Positions 28,851-37,586 of a stretch of 54,789 nucleotides of DNA are shown piece after piece. The position numbers and the translations under genes were made by a program. Source of the stretch: Sinosporangium album (lineage in GTDB: Bacteria > Actinomycetota > Actinomycetes > Streptosporangiales > Streptosporangiaceae); contig NZ_FNCN01000037.1 in the NCBI RefSeq assembly GCF_900100605.1, positions 1-54,789 on the forward strand, in the 5' to 3' direction. The notes under the pieces were generated by a model. It did no database searches and had not been told where the DNA came from. It saw only the letters and a list, made by a program, of their open reading frames with translations. Each line of letters opens with the position of its first letter. Position 1 is the first letter of the stretch.

Positions 28851-29591
28851 TCACCTGGGCTCCTGCAGCAACTCGCTGAGATCGTGGACGACGACGTCGG
28901 CGCCGTGCGCACGCAGGTCCACGGCATGGCCTACGCGGTCGACGCCGATCACGTAGCCGAAACCGCCGGATCGGCCCGCGTCCATGCCGGCCACCGCGTC
29001 CTCGAACACGGCGGCCTCCACGGCCGCAACTCCAAGATCGTGGGCAGCGGCCAGGAACGTATCGGGATGGGGCTTGCCGGCCAACCCCCGCTCCACCGCG
29101 GTCACCCCGTCGACGCGTGTGTCGAACAGGTCTTCAATGCCCGCGGCCGTGAGGACATCGCGGCAGTTGGCGCTGGAGGACACGACCGCGGTCGCGAGTT
29201 GCTCCCTGCGCACCGCCGTGACGAACTCCACCGATCCTGGATATGCCTCCACACCTTCCTCTCGGATCTTCTTGAGTACGAGGATGTTCTTGCGGTTCCC
29301 CAGACCATGGACGGTGTCACGGTCGGGCGGGTCGTCCTGCGTGCCTTCGGGCAGGTCGATGTGTCGTGAGGCGAGAAAGGCTCTGACCCCGTCGATCCGC
29401 GGACGTCCGTCGACATAGGTGTTGTAGTCGGCGACTGCGTCAAAAGGCCGATATCCTTCCCCTTCCCTGCCGCGCAGGAAACCATCGAAGATCTCTTTCC
29501 AGGCTGCCGCATGGACGACCGCGGTCTTGGTCAGCACGCCGTCCAGGTCGAACAGGCACGCACGGACGCCATCGGGAAGCAACACCTTCAT
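28851..29591 (-). CDS. Beta-phosphoglucomutase-family HAD protein
   Basis: The 246-residue HAD protein has Asp15 and Asp17 in CLFDLDGVLT, the cap domain (about 20-110), VVSSSANCRDVL as motif II, Lys in AGKPHPDTF as motif III and VFEDAVAGMDAG as motif IV. It should convert beta-glucose-1-phosphate to glucose-6-phosphate, feeding the product of the GH65 phosphorylase into glycolysis. ATG 29591 is chosen because the longer frame adds an unrelated leader. The two genes are likely one operon. Confidence 0.92.
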   Translation of the reverse strand: MKVLLPDGVRACLFDLDGVLTKTAVVHAAAWKEIFDGFLRGREGEGYRPFDAVADYNTYVDGRPRIDGVRAFLASRHIDLPEGTQDDPPDRDTVHGLGNRKNILVLKKIREEGVEAYPGSVEFVTAVRREQLATAVVSSSANCRDVLTAAGIEDLFDTRVDGVTAVERGLAGKPHPDTFLAAAHDLGVAAVEAAVFEDAVAGMDAGRSGGFGYVIGVDRVGHAVDLRAHGADVVVHDLSELLQEPR

Positions 29592-29691
29592 ACAGGGCTC
29601 TTCCCCATGCTGACCTGCGAGAACACACTGATCGCCACCATGTGCCGCCACGGTTTGCCCTGACGCAGGGGCAATCCCCCAGCATGGTGCC

Positions 29692-30594
29692 ATGACCACG
29701 AGAACCAGTGCGGTCGAGGTCGGCGCACTGCGCAAGCCGTACGGTGGCCGCGACGGCGATGGGGAGCGAGCCGGGAGAGGCGACGGGACGATGCGGCACT
29801 TCACGGTCCACCACGACGGCGTCACTATCCCTGTGTCTCGCGGCGGCCGGGGACGACCGCTGGTCCTGTGCCCCGGGCTGAACTCGACGCAGGCCGACCT
29901 GCACGAGCTGGCCGGCCTGCTGCGGCTCGACCACGATGTGGTGACCTTCGACCTCCGGGGCCACGGCCTCGCCTCGGCCGCCGACCGCTACGCCTTCGAG
30001 TCGTTCCTCAGTGATCTGTCCGCCGTGATGGCAGAGTTGGGACGCCTTGACCCGGATGCGGCGCCTGTGCTCGTGGGCTATTCGCTGGGAGCGGACCTGG
30101 CGGTGCACTATGCCTCCGAGCATCCTGGCACCGTCGCCGGGCTTGTTCTCATCGACGGGGCGAATCCGGTGCCCGAACCGTTCATCACTGAGGCCGACCT
30201 GCCGGAGTTCCGCGCGATGTGGGAGGACCTGGCGACGCGGTTGGAGGCCGAGCGGGGCACCGAGCGTCAGGTGCTGCTCACCGCCCAGGAGATTCTCGAG
30301 CTGAATGTCGAGATCGATGTGGTTCGGTCTGGGATCCTCGGCCGGTACAGGAAGATCGACCAGCCCATCAGGATGATCATGTCGAGGTCGATGGCCGGCG
30401 ACAGCGGCGAAAGGCCCGCGCTGCGGTTCAATCGGAACTGGCGTGCCGGCGTCGAGCGGCTAGTCCGCGAGCAGCCGCACATCGCCACGTCCTCGCTCGA
30501 CGCCGACCACCGGCTGGTCTTCACCCACGCTCCGCACATCGCCCAGATCATCCGGAGCGCACGCGAGGTCCAGCCGGGCAGGCGGACTTCCTGA
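29692..30594 (+). CDS. Alpha/beta hydrolase
   Basis: The 300-residue protein has the alpha/beta hydrolase fold: LVLCPGLNSTQADL as the oxyanion loop, FDLRGHGLAS, and the nucleophile elbow VGYSLGADLAV with Ser near 130. A catalytic His is probable in the LDADHRLVFTHAPH segment. The N-terminal about 33 residues look non-conserved, so ATG 29791 (MRHFTVHHDG) may be the true start. It is followed 24 bases later by a MerR regulator on the same strand, which may control it. Substrate unknown. Confidence 0.88.
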   Translation: MTTRTSAVEVGALRKPYGGRDGDGERAGRGDGTMRHFTVHHDGVTIPVSRGGRGRPLVLCPGLNSTQADLHELAGLLRLDHDVVTFDLRGHGLASAADRYAFESFLSDLSAVMAELGRLDPDAAPVLVGYSLGADLAVHYASEHPGTVAGLVLIDGANPVPEPFITEADLPEFRAMWEDLATRLEAERGTERQVLLTAQEILELNVEIDVVRSGILGRYRKIDQPIRMIMSRSMAGDSGERPALRFNRNWRAGVERLVREQPHIATSSLDADHRLVFTHAPHIAQIIRSAREVQPGRRTS

Positions 30595-30617
30595 GCGGCT
30601 CCTGAGAAGCTGGTCTG

Positions 30618-31394
30618 ATGCTGACCATCGGCGAGTTCGCGTCGTATGCCGGAGTGACAGTGCGCGCAGTGAGGCACTACCACGCCAAGGGGCTGCTGTC
30701 GGAGCCGGAGCGGGACCACTTCGGCTACCGCAGGTATGGCGCCGGCGCCGTGATCGAGCTGATCAAGATCCGGACCCTCGTGGAGGCCGGAGTCCCGCTG
30801 GCGCGGGTGCGGGAGCTTCTGCGGGCCGACGAGGAGGAGTTCGCCGGTGCTGTCGCGGGCATCGACAGGCGGCTGCGGGCGGAGATCCGGCAGCGGCAGC
30901 GGCAGCGCGAGCAGATAGCCCGGCTTGCCGCTGGGGACGGCGTGGCGCTGCCGACTGAGGTGGTCGAGTATCTCGACCGGCTGCGGGCGCTCGGGGTCGC
31001 CGAGCGGATCGTCGAGGTCGAACGCGACGGTTGGATCGTGCTGGCCGCGCGCTCACCCGGGCGGGTTTCGGAGTGGGTGACGCGCAAGCGGGAGCAGATC
31101 GCCCACCAGCGGCTCCTCGACTTCTATCTCACCCTGGGCCAGGCTCTCGACTGGACCGCCGACGACCCGCGGCTGGTCGAGCTGGCCGACAGGCTGGCCG
31201 CCTACCTCACGGGGCTGGCCGACGAGGAAGGCGAGGACTATGTCGACGACACCGACATCGAGCCACCGCTTGTCAGGCTGATGGACACGCTGGCGTTCGA
31301 CTCCGTGCCGCCGGCCCGTCGCCTGATCGGGCTGCTGGCACAGCGAGGTTGGACCGGCTGGACCAGACTTGAGCGTGTGGAGCGCACGATGTAG
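30618..31394 (+). CDS. MerR-family transcriptional regulator
   Basis: The N-terminal winged helix is clear: MLTIGEFASYAGVTVRAVRHYHAKGLLSEPERD in outline, then YRRYGAGAVIELIKIRTLVEAGVPLARVRELL. A dimerisation helix rich in Arg/Gln follows (about 85-105). The C-terminal half (about 120-258) is a large helical domain without metal-binding cysteines, so this is an organic-ligand or orphan MerR rather than a metal sensor. It lies directly behind the hydrolase gene. Confidence 0.93.
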   Translation: MLTIGEFASYAGVTVRAVRHYHAKGLLSEPERDHFGYRRYGAGAVIELIKIRTLVEAGVPLARVRELLRADEEEFAGAVAGIDRRLRAEIRQRQRQREQIARLAAGDGVALPTEVVEYLDRLRALGVAERIVEVERDGWIVLAARSPGRVSEWVTRKREQIAHQRLLDFYLTLGQALDWTADDPRLVELADRLAAYLTGLADEEGEDYVDDTDIEPPLVRLMDTLAFDSVPPARRLIGLLAQRGWTGWTRLERVERTM

Positions 31395-31486
31395 TCCTGA
31401 CGGAGATCCGCATGCCCGCGACGGATGGCCGACGAGGCGGACCACCGCGGCCGATCCTCGGGCCCGCGGGCGATCTTGCGCGGTCG

Positions 31487-32023
31487 TTAACGGACCCAAC
31501 CTGTGTAGGGCCGGGTGGACTGCCGGTCTGTGCGCTGGCGGCTGCCGCCGTCGAAGTCGAGGGCGGCGGAGATGGCGCGAACGAGCCACGAGTTGACTGA
31601 GAGTCCTTCTTTGCGAGCGGCCTCTTCGATGCGCGGCTTGAGATGCTCGGGGATGCGAAGCGAGATGCGCGATGTGCCCCCACCGTCTTCGGCGTTCGGC
31701 GGTACAGGGGGAGCGGGCAGGCCGCCGCCGGAGCCGGGCGGCATCGGCCGCTCCGCGTCGGGGTCGAACGCGTGGTCGCCCGGCGGCCGTGTCACGACGA
31801 ACTCGGGGTCGCGCCCGCGCAGCCGTACGTCGACCGATCCCGGGGCGAGATCACGGGTGATCTCGTCCGCCGCGGCGGACAATGCCTCCAGCAGCGCAAG
31901 CCGGAGGGCCGACTCCAAGGGCGCGGTGAGCCGCTCTGCGAGTGCTCGGGCCTCTTCGCCGCCGGCCTCGGCGGCGACCGCCAGCTCGCGGCGGAGATTT
32001 TCGACGTAGGACCCTAGTTCCAT
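31487..32023 (-). CDS. Ribbon-helix-helix (HicB-like) DNA-binding protein
   Basis: The 178-residue protein ends with an RHH domain (about 112-150: TSRISLRIPEHLKPRIEEAARKEG then LSVNSWLVRAISAAL). The N-terminal part is helical (YVENLRRELAVAAEAGGEEARALAERL) with a Pro-rich linker. In related actinomycetes such a gene is usually followed by a DUF4097 gene; that partner is absent here. Overlapping palindromes cover its start codon, which suggests autoregulation. Confidence 0.82.
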   Translation of the reverse strand: MELGSYVENLRRELAVAAEAGGEEARALAERLTAPLESALRLALLEALSAAADEITRDLAPGSVDVRLRGRDPEFVVTRPPGDHAFDPDAERPMPPGSGGGLPAPPVPPNAEDGGGTSRISLRIPEHLKPRIEEAARKEGLSVNSWLVRAISAALDFDGGSRQRTDRQSTRPYTGWVR

Positions 32024-32053
32024 GACGTCATGATGGCATCATTGTGGCGTCAT
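32021..32053. promoter_or_regulatory. Overlapping palindromes at the RHH gene start
   Basis: CATGACGTCATG (32021-32032) is a perfect palindrome containing the start codon. It overlaps ATGATGGCATCAT (32030-32042), a second perfect palindrome. A third element TGGCGTCAT (32045-32053) repeats TGACGTCAT with one change. Short adjacent palindromes are the classic operators of ribbon-helix-helix repressors. Confidence 0.6.
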
Positions 32054-32270
32054 CGCAACTCGGGGAGGTCGCGTGCGGCGTCTCATGGGACCGTCCGGGC
32101 CGGGGCCGCTGTCCGGACGGGCTCAGACGCTGAAACGTCTACCAGGTTAAGGCCGCCGCCCGGAAATGCTCGCGCGTCCTGCGGGCCGGGCGGCGGCCGA
32201 CCGCGCTCGCTGTACGGCAAGGCCCGCTCGGCCGGGCGGTCCGTCGGCGGCGGGTCAAGCACCGCGGCGG

Positions 32271-32840
32271 TCATGGGGAGCCGGTTCGGCCGGGGCGCGG
32301 AGGCTCCCGGGGTGGCTCCTGGAAGGGGAACAGAATCGTGGCCAGCAGGTGTGCGCGGCGGTCGGGAGTGGGTTCGTTGCCCATTCTGGAGATGATCGCG
32401 CTGCGGATGTCGTCGATCAGGCCGGCGAGTTCTTCCTGGTCGAGCCAGAGCGGGTGCTGCTTGTAGGACACGGAATCGGCGGTCGGGTCGGCGTGCCCCC
32501 GGTCGAGGTAGGCGTTGAACTCGGCCAGGAGGGCGCCCATGGCCGCGGCGAATCCGTGGCGGTGCTCGTCCAGGGACATGGCCGCGGCCGTGTCCTGGCC
32601 GATCACGCTGCGGGCGCGGTGCAGGCGGTAGCGGCGTTCCACGGCGCCGTGGACGCGCTGTTCTCCGTCGACCTCCAGCATGCCCGCCTCGGCCAGCAGG
32701 CCGACGTGGCGATACACGGTGGCTTTGGACACGTCGGGCAGGCGGGCGCACAGATCGGACGTGGTGTGCGTCCGGCCGCCGGACATGGCGTGAACGATGC
32801 GGAGCCGTACGGGGTGCAGGAGTAGTTCAAGGGTGTCCAC
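32271..32840 (-). CDS. Winged-helix regulator (ArsR-like)
   Basis: The 189-residue protein starts MDTLELLLHPVRLRIVHAM and contains a winged-helix domain (TSDLCARLPDVSKATVYRHVGLLAEAGML, wing about VDGEQRVHGAVERRYRL). The C-terminal domain (ALLAEFNAYLDRGHADP and following) is like the one in small ArsR/PadR-type regulators next to hydrolases. It diverges from the hydrolase at 32905, with two inverted repeats between. No metal-binding Cys pair is present, so a small-molecule signal is likelier. Confidence 0.88.
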   Translation of the reverse strand: MDTLELLLHPVRLRIVHAMSGGRTHTTSDLCARLPDVSKATVYRHVGLLAEAGMLEVDGEQRVHGAVERRYRLHRARSVIGQDTAAAMSLDEHRHGFAAAMGALLAEFNAYLDRGHADPTADSVSYKQHPLWLDQEELAGLIDDIRSAIISRMGNEPTPDRRAHLLATILFPFQEPPREPPRPGRTGSP

Positions 32841-32849
32841 AGTGATACA

Positions 32850-32883
32850 GTCTCACGACTGAGACCGTTCTCAAATTTGAGAA
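32850..32883. promoter_or_regulatory. Two adjacent operator-like palindromes
   Basis: GTCTCA-CGAC-TGAGAC (32850-32865) and the perfect 16-base palindrome TTCTCAAATTTGAGAA (32868-32883) lie side by side between divergent genes. Both share the TCTCA/TGAGA half-site. The second lies 22 bases before the hydrolase ATG and the first 10 bases before the regulator start. Confidence 0.65.
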
Positions 32884-32904
32884 AACATCCATCGAGGAGT
32901 CGGC

Positions 32905-33840
32905 ATGTCGCATCGACCGTCGGAGGTTCGGCCGGAGACGGCCAAGGAGGGCAGCCCGCCACTGGGGCGGTACTACGACGTGGGGGGACGGCGCCTGCTG
33001 CTGCACCGGGCGGGCAGTGGGGGACCGGCGGTCGTGTTCCTGCCCGGAGGCGGCACGGTCGGGCTGGACTATCTGAACGTTCAGGAACGAGCCGCCGAAT
33101 TCACCACGAGCGTGCTCTACGACCGGGCGGGGACCGGATGGAGCGACCGGGCCGACCTGCCGCGCACATCGGCCGAGGTGACCGACGAACTGCGCGAGGT
33201 GTTGCGCGCCGCGGGCATTCCGGCTCCCTACCTCTTGGTCGGTCATTCTCTTGGCGGCTTCTACGCCCGCCACTATGCGCGGCGTTTTCCCGGCGAGGTG
33301 GCCGGCATGGTCCTGCTGGACCCCGCCCACGAGGACTACAACTCCTCCATGCCGCCGGAACTGGTCGAGCTCTGGAACACGTGGGACGCCGACCAGGCGT
33401 TCCCCGATGAGCTGCCCGACGAACTCGTCCAGCTTTACCGCGGCATGTTCGCGCAGGAAATGGGCGACTGGCCCGACACGGTTCGCGAACTCCTTCTCGA
33501 CCGCCACGTCAGCCCGGAGTGGTTCCGGGTCGGCTTCGACGAGGCGAAGAACGTGGAGGAGCTCAACGAGGAGCTCCGCCGTACAGGCCCGATGCCCGAC
33601 GTGCCGCTGATCATTCTCACCGCCATGGGGATCGACCCGTTCAAGAGGCTCGTGTCGCAGGGCGTGCCGGAGTCGCTGCTGGACGCGGAGCTCCAGGGCA
33701 AGCGGCGGCTCTATACGGCCTTGGCCGGCTCGGTCTCGCACGGTGAGAACCGCATTGTCGAGGACGTCGGACATGTCACCATTCACTTCCGGCGTCCCGA
33801 TGCCGTGACCGAGGCGATCCGGGATCTCCTCGGAAAGTGA
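32905..33840 (+). CDS. Alpha/beta hydrolase controlled by the divergent regulator
   Basis: The 311-residue protein has the alpha/beta hydrolase pattern: VVFLPGGGTVGLDY, YDRAGTGWSD, VGHSLGGFYARHYARRFP with the nucleophile Ser near 115, and VGHVTIHF with a candidate catalytic His near the C-terminus. ATG 32905 follows CGAGGAGTCGGC. Shared operator half-sites with the divergent ArsR-like gene suggest one local switch. Substrate is not evident. Confidence 0.92.
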   Translation: MSHRPSEVRPETAKEGSPPLGRYYDVGGRRLLLHRAGSGGPAVVFLPGGGTVGLDYLNVQERAAEFTTSVLYDRAGTGWSDRADLPRTSAEVTDELREVLRAAGIPAPYLLVGHSLGGFYARHYARRFPGEVAGMVLLDPAHEDYNSSMPPELVELWNTWDADQAFPDELPDELVQLYRGMFAQEMGDWPDTVRELLLDRHVSPEWFRVGFDEAKNVEELNEELRRTGPMPDVPLIILTAMGIDPFKRLVSQGVPESLLDAELQGKRRLYTALAGSVSHGENRIVEDVGHVTIHFRRPDAVTEAIRDLLGK

Positions 33841-34063
33841 TCACCCTCCGATGAGGGCGAGGGTCGCCGGGCCGCTGTCGGCGCCGCGGATCCAGACGAC
33901 GTCGTCGGCTTCGCCGGCGGCGGAGCCCGGTGCGGTCGCCGACGCTGCGCCACGAGCAGTCAACGCCGTGATGTCGCGTCAACGTCAAGCCGTGACCCGA
34001 CCCGAGCGATGAGGTGACCCGCGGAGCCGTCTGAGCGAGTACGGCGTGGCTACGCTCTGAAGC

Positions 34064-34567
34064 ATGATGATCACCGTGTGTATCCAGCGGCTGCTGTGGT
34101 GTGTCGCCCTGGTCGCGGCCAGCGGAGCGGGGGGCTGCGGTAGCCCGCCGTGGTCACCGGGCGAGCAGCCGTTGTCGCCGGAAGGCGCGCTGGCCGCGAA
34201 GGACGGGCTGCGCCTCCAGGACGTCTCCGTTCTCGGGCCGGCGCCGACGGAGACGGTGCAGGTCGGGGCTTCTCTCCCTCTCTATTTCTCGATGACCAAT
34301 GAGGGAGGTCAGCCCGACTCCCTGGTCGGGGTGAGTGCTCCGGGTGTGGCCCGGTCGGTGGCGATGTCCCGCTCGCCGGTCGCCGTGCCGCCGGGGAGGT
34401 CGGTGTGGATGGGCGGCAACGTGAAGGTGACGTTGACCGGCCTCCTGAAACCACTGCAGGTGGGACAGGTTGTGACGGTCATCATGCACTTTCAACGGGC
34501 AGGGGAGATCGTAGTCGGCGATGTCCCTGTCCAACCCGCCTCCTACGCGACGACCCTCCCACGATGA
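34064..34567 (+). CDS. Lipoprotein of the PCu(A)C-like fold
   Basis: The 167-residue product has a signal peptide (LLWCVALVAASGAGGCG) with lipobox-like AGGC near residue 25. The mature part follows PCu(A)C/DUF461 lipoproteins: SLPLYFSMTNEGGQPDSLVGVSAPG, then VAVPPGRSVWMGGNVKVTLTGLLKPLQVGQVVTVIMHFQRAGEI. The His and Met residues that bind copper in true PCu(A)C proteins are not in place. The gene overlaps the next start (ATGA). Start may be ATG 34064 or 34067. Confidence 0.75.
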   Translation: MMITVCIQRLLWCVALVAASGAGGCGSPPWSPGEQPLSPEGALAAKDGLRLQDVSVLGPAPTETVQVGASLPLYFSMTNEGGQPDSLVGVSAPGVARSVAMSRSPVAVPPGRSVWMGGNVKVTLTGLLKPLQVGQVVTVIMHFQRAGEIVVGDVPVQPASYATTLPR

Positions 34568-35664
34568 GGAATCGAGCGGCGGCCGAGGACGGCGAACAGC
34601 GCTATGACGTGGTGGTGGTCGGGGGCGGCGGCGCCGGGCTGAGCGGCGCGCTGGCGCTGGTGCGGGCACGCCGTACGGTGCTGGTGATCGACTCCGGGCG
34701 CCCGCGCAACGCGCCCGCCGGCGCGGTGCACGCCTACCTCGGCAGGGAGGGCACGCCCCCCGCCGAGCTGCTGGCGATCGGCCGCGACGAGGTGGCGCGT
34801 TACGGCGGCACGTTCCTGAACGGCAGTGTGGCGGCTGTCAGGCGACTCGGCGACCAGGGCTTCCGGGTGGTTCTCGCCGATAAGCGCGCGGTTCGTGCGC
34901 GGCGGCTGCTGGTGGCCACCGGACTGGTCGACGAGCTGCCCGAGGTGCCCGGACTCGCGCCGCGGTGGGGGCGCGATGTGCTCTACTGCCCGTACTGCCA
35001 CGGGTGGGAGGTCCAGGACCAGCCGATCGGGATCCTCTCGACCGATCGCCGCGGGGTGCATCAGGCTCTGCTGTGGAGGCAGTGGAGCAGGGACATCACG
35101 TTGTTTCTGCACACGGGTCCCGAGCCCACCGCAGAGGACTACGGGAAGCTCGCGGCCCGCGGGATCGCCGTCGTGCCGGGGCGGGTCACCGCTCTGGAAA
35201 CGGCCGGGGGACGGCTCCATGCCGTACGGCTCCACGCTGTACGGCCGGAGGCCGGAAACCCGGTCCGGTGCCGCGTACTGGTCGTCGCGCCGCGTTTTGC
35301 CGCCCGCGCGGACTTTCTTACGTCGGTGGGCCTGAAACCGGCCGAACACCGCGTGGACGGGCGTCTGGTCGGCACCTATGTGGCCTCTGACGGGAAGGGC
35401 GCGACCGCCGTACCGGGTGTGTATGCGGCCGGTAACGTCACCAACCCGAACGACCAGGTGATGGCCGCCGCCGTGGCGGGGGCGCGCGCGGCGGCGGCCG
35501 TCAACACCGATCTGATCGACGAGGAGACCCGCCGCGCGGTGTCCGCCGATCGCGACCGTGTCGGGGCGGGCCGCACGCCGGCCCCGGTGGCCGGGAAGGC
35601 GGCGCACGGCCTGCGCCGGCCGTGGTGGGCGGCCGGTGGCGGGCCGCCGGTCGGGACTGACTGA
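34564..35664 (+). CDS. Thioredoxin-reductase-like FAD/NAD(P) oxidoreductase
   Basis: The 366-residue flavoprotein has the FAD motif VVVVGGGGAGLSGALALVRARR, a dithiol CPYCHGWEV near 140, an NAD(P)-binding central part, and PGVYAAGNVTNPNDQVMAAAVAGARAAAAVN for the FAD isoalloxazine side. It matches the short thioredoxin-reductase-like family; the CPYC active site differs from the usual CATC. The C-terminal about 50 residues are low-complexity. ATG 34564 overlaps the lipoprotein TGA, so the two are coupled. The redox partner is not known. Confidence 0.9.
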   Translation: MRNRAAAEDGEQRYDVVVVGGGGAGLSGALALVRARRTVLVIDSGRPRNAPAGAVHAYLGREGTPPAELLAIGRDEVARYGGTFLNGSVAAVRRLGDQGFRVVLADKRAVRARRLLVATGLVDELPEVPGLAPRWGRDVLYCPYCHGWEVQDQPIGILSTDRRGVHQALLWRQWSRDITLFLHTGPEPTAEDYGKLAARGIAVVPGRVTALETAGGRLHAVRLHAVRPEAGNPVRCRVLVVAPRFAARADFLTSVGLKPAEHRVDGRLVGTYVASDGKGATAVPGVYAAGNVTNPNDQVMAAAVAGARAAAAVNTDLIDEETRRAVSADRDRVGAGRTPAPVAGKAAHGLRRPWWAAGGGPPVGTD

Positions 35665-35774
35665 GGAGCGGAGCGGGGGCGCGGCGTGTCCGCGATGGAG
35701 GACGGCCTGCTGCTGTGAACGAACATGGGCATCAACTTTCGAAAGTCTATTGACCAATCGAATGTCGGCCGAGT

Positions 35775-35788
35775 ACACCTATAGGTGT
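35775..35788. promoter_or_regulatory. 14-bp perfect palindrome upstream of the solute-binding protein
   Basis: ACACCTATAGGTGT is its own reverse complement. It follows a TTGACC hexamer (about 35750) and lies about 195 bases before the ATG of the solute-binding protein gene. It is a plausible operator, perhaps for the GntR regulator at 38938. Confidence 0.45.
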
Positions 35789-35981
35789 TTCCGTCAGCTC
35801 GAATCAGGCTCTGACCTGTACTTCCCCAACGCCGACCTGTCCGATTCCGTCCTCGCCCACGGAATCGTCCATCGTGTCGGGTCGACCATCCAGGCGCCTC
35901 GGTGGCGCCGTCCACGCCGCCTGGCCGCCCTTCGTGGAACGGTCCGGCAAGGCGGCATCGTACACAAACCATGGAGAAGCC

Positions 35982-37538
35982 ATGCCCAACGGCAAACATG
36001 GGCCGCAGTTACCGCATCCCGGGCGCAGGGGGAGGCGGCTGAAGACGTTGCTGGGAGCCTGCCTAGCCCTCGCCGTGGCCTCGGCCTGCGGCTCGGGTGC
36101 CCAGGAGGAGAAGGCGGCCGGGGAGAAGCCCAAGCCGGTCCTGCGGTTCGGCGTGCCCGTGCCGCTCAACGACTGGGAGACCATCGACCGCGGCAACAGC
36201 ACCTACACCTCGCTCGTCTACGAGGGCCTGGTGGGGCTGGCCAGCAACGGTGTCACGATCATCCCCGGCCTGGCCAAGGAATGGAAGGTGAGCGACAGTG
36301 AGATCACCTTCACCCTGGAAGAGAACGTGGTCTTCCACGACGGGACGCCGTTCGACGCCGCCGCCGCGGTGAAGAACCTGGAGCGCATGCGCTCCACCTC
36401 GGCCCGCTGGAAGGGCACCATGGGCACGGTCACCGCCTTCGAGGCGGTGGACGCGAAGACCCTCAGGATCAAACTGAAGGGCGCGGCTCCCGCACTGCTG
36501 CCGAACCTCGCGCGCAGCCAGGGCTACATCATCTCGCCCGCCGCCATCGAGGCCGGGACATGGGCGAAGACGCCTGCCGGGACGGGTCCGTACGCCTATG
36601 ACCCCTCGCGCTCGGTCGCGGGCTCCAAGGTGATGGCCAAGGTCTTCGACCGCTACCGGCACCCGGAGAAGATCGGCACCGGCGGCATCGAAGTGCACTT
36701 CATCAACGACCCCGACTCGCTGCTGAACGCACTCACCGTCGGCCAGCTCGACATCGCCTACACCGTCGCGTCCTACGACAAGCGGGTGGAGCAGAGCGGC
36801 CTCGGCCTGGCCACTTACCCGTCGAGCCTCTTCCACCTGCAGATGTACGACACCAAGGGCGTGTTCGGCGACAAGAAGGTACGGCAGGCGATATGCCTGG
36901 CCATGAACCCGCAGGAATACGCCGACACGCAGTACCGCGGCTACTCCAAGGTGCACCTGCAGCGGATGAAGGAAGGCCAGCAGGGCTACAACCCGCAGGT
37001 CGCCGGCTATCCCCACGACCTCGCCAAGGCCAAGCAGCTCATGGCCGAGGCCGGCAACCCCAAGGTGAGCTTCGTCCTGCCGAGCTACGACATCCAGCGG
37101 TCGATCGCGGAGCTCTTCCGTGCGCAGATGGGCGAGATCGGGGTGGACGTGAAGCTCGACATGATGACCTGGGGTCAGTTCTACAGCGTTTACAACAACG
37201 GAAAGTATCCCGCGGCCATCCTTTCGGACTTCGGTGACGCCAGCGCCTACGACTACTACCTCTACAAGTTCTTCCCGGGTGGCGCGGGCAACCCCAAGAA
37301 GGTCGCCTACCCTGAGCTCGACAAGGTCGTCGAAAAGGCGCTCGCCGCGCCCGATGAGAAGGCGGCCGCCGCCGACTGGGCGGAAATGACGAAGATCGTC
37401 AACGATGAGGCGCTGGACTGCGGCTACTTCGAGCAGCCGTACTTCTGGGCCTTCAACAAGAAGAAGGTCGACAAAGTCGACTCGACGGCGACTGTGCCGG
37501 CCGCGATTCGCTACGCCGAACTCGTGGCCAAGGGCTGA
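35982..37538 (+). CDS. ABC transporter family 5 solute-binding lipoprotein
   Basis: The 518-residue protein has a long basic N-terminus, a hydrophobic stretch and lipobox VASACGS near residue 32. The mature part is a family 5 (peptide/nickel/opine type) binding protein: YTSLVYEGLVG, LAKEWKVSDSEITFTLEENVVFHDGTPFDA, GTGPYAYDPSRSVAGSKVMAKV, YNPQVAGYPHDLAKAKQLMAEAG. ATG 35982 follows GGAGAAGCC. No permease or ATPase gene is next to it; the following gene is an amidohydrolase, so the ligand is probably the amidohydrolase substrate. Transport components must be encoded elsewhere. Confidence 0.94.
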   Translation: MPNGKHGPQLPHPGRRGRRLKTLLGACLALAVASACGSGAQEEKAAGEKPKPVLRFGVPVPLNDWETIDRGNSTYTSLVYEGLVGLASNGVTIIPGLAKEWKVSDSEITFTLEENVVFHDGTPFDAAAAVKNLERMRSTSARWKGTMGTVTAFEAVDAKTLRIKLKGAAPALLPNLARSQGYIISPAAIEAGTWAKTPAGTGPYAYDPSRSVAGSKVMAKVFDRYRHPEKIGTGGIEVHFINDPDSLLNALTVGQLDIAYTVASYDKRVEQSGLGLATYPSSLFHLQMYDTKGVFGDKKVRQAICLAMNPQEYADTQYRGYSKVHLQRMKEGQQGYNPQVAGYPHDLAKAKQLMAEAGNPKVSFVLPSYDIQRSIAELFRAQMGEIGVDVKLDMMTWGQFYSVYNNGKYPAAILSDFGDASAYDYYLYKFFPGGAGNPKKVAYPELDKVVEKALAAPDEKAAAADWAEMTKIVNDEALDCGYFEQPYFWAFNKKKVDKVDSTATVPAAIRYAELVAKG

Positions 37539-37586
37539 GGCGCGCCCCTTCCCCGTCGCCCCGACTCACCTGTAAGGAGCTCACTG

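Noticed and set aside
33841-34063. Minus-strand sequence reading ADDVVWIRGADSGPATLALIGG before a stop at 33841
   Set aside because: It could be a gene tail, but the frame is short, has no start and matches no family I recognise.
34064-34567. Calling the lipoprotein a copper chaperone
   Set aside because: The His and Met residues that define the copper site of PCu(A)C proteins are absent, so only the fold is claimed.
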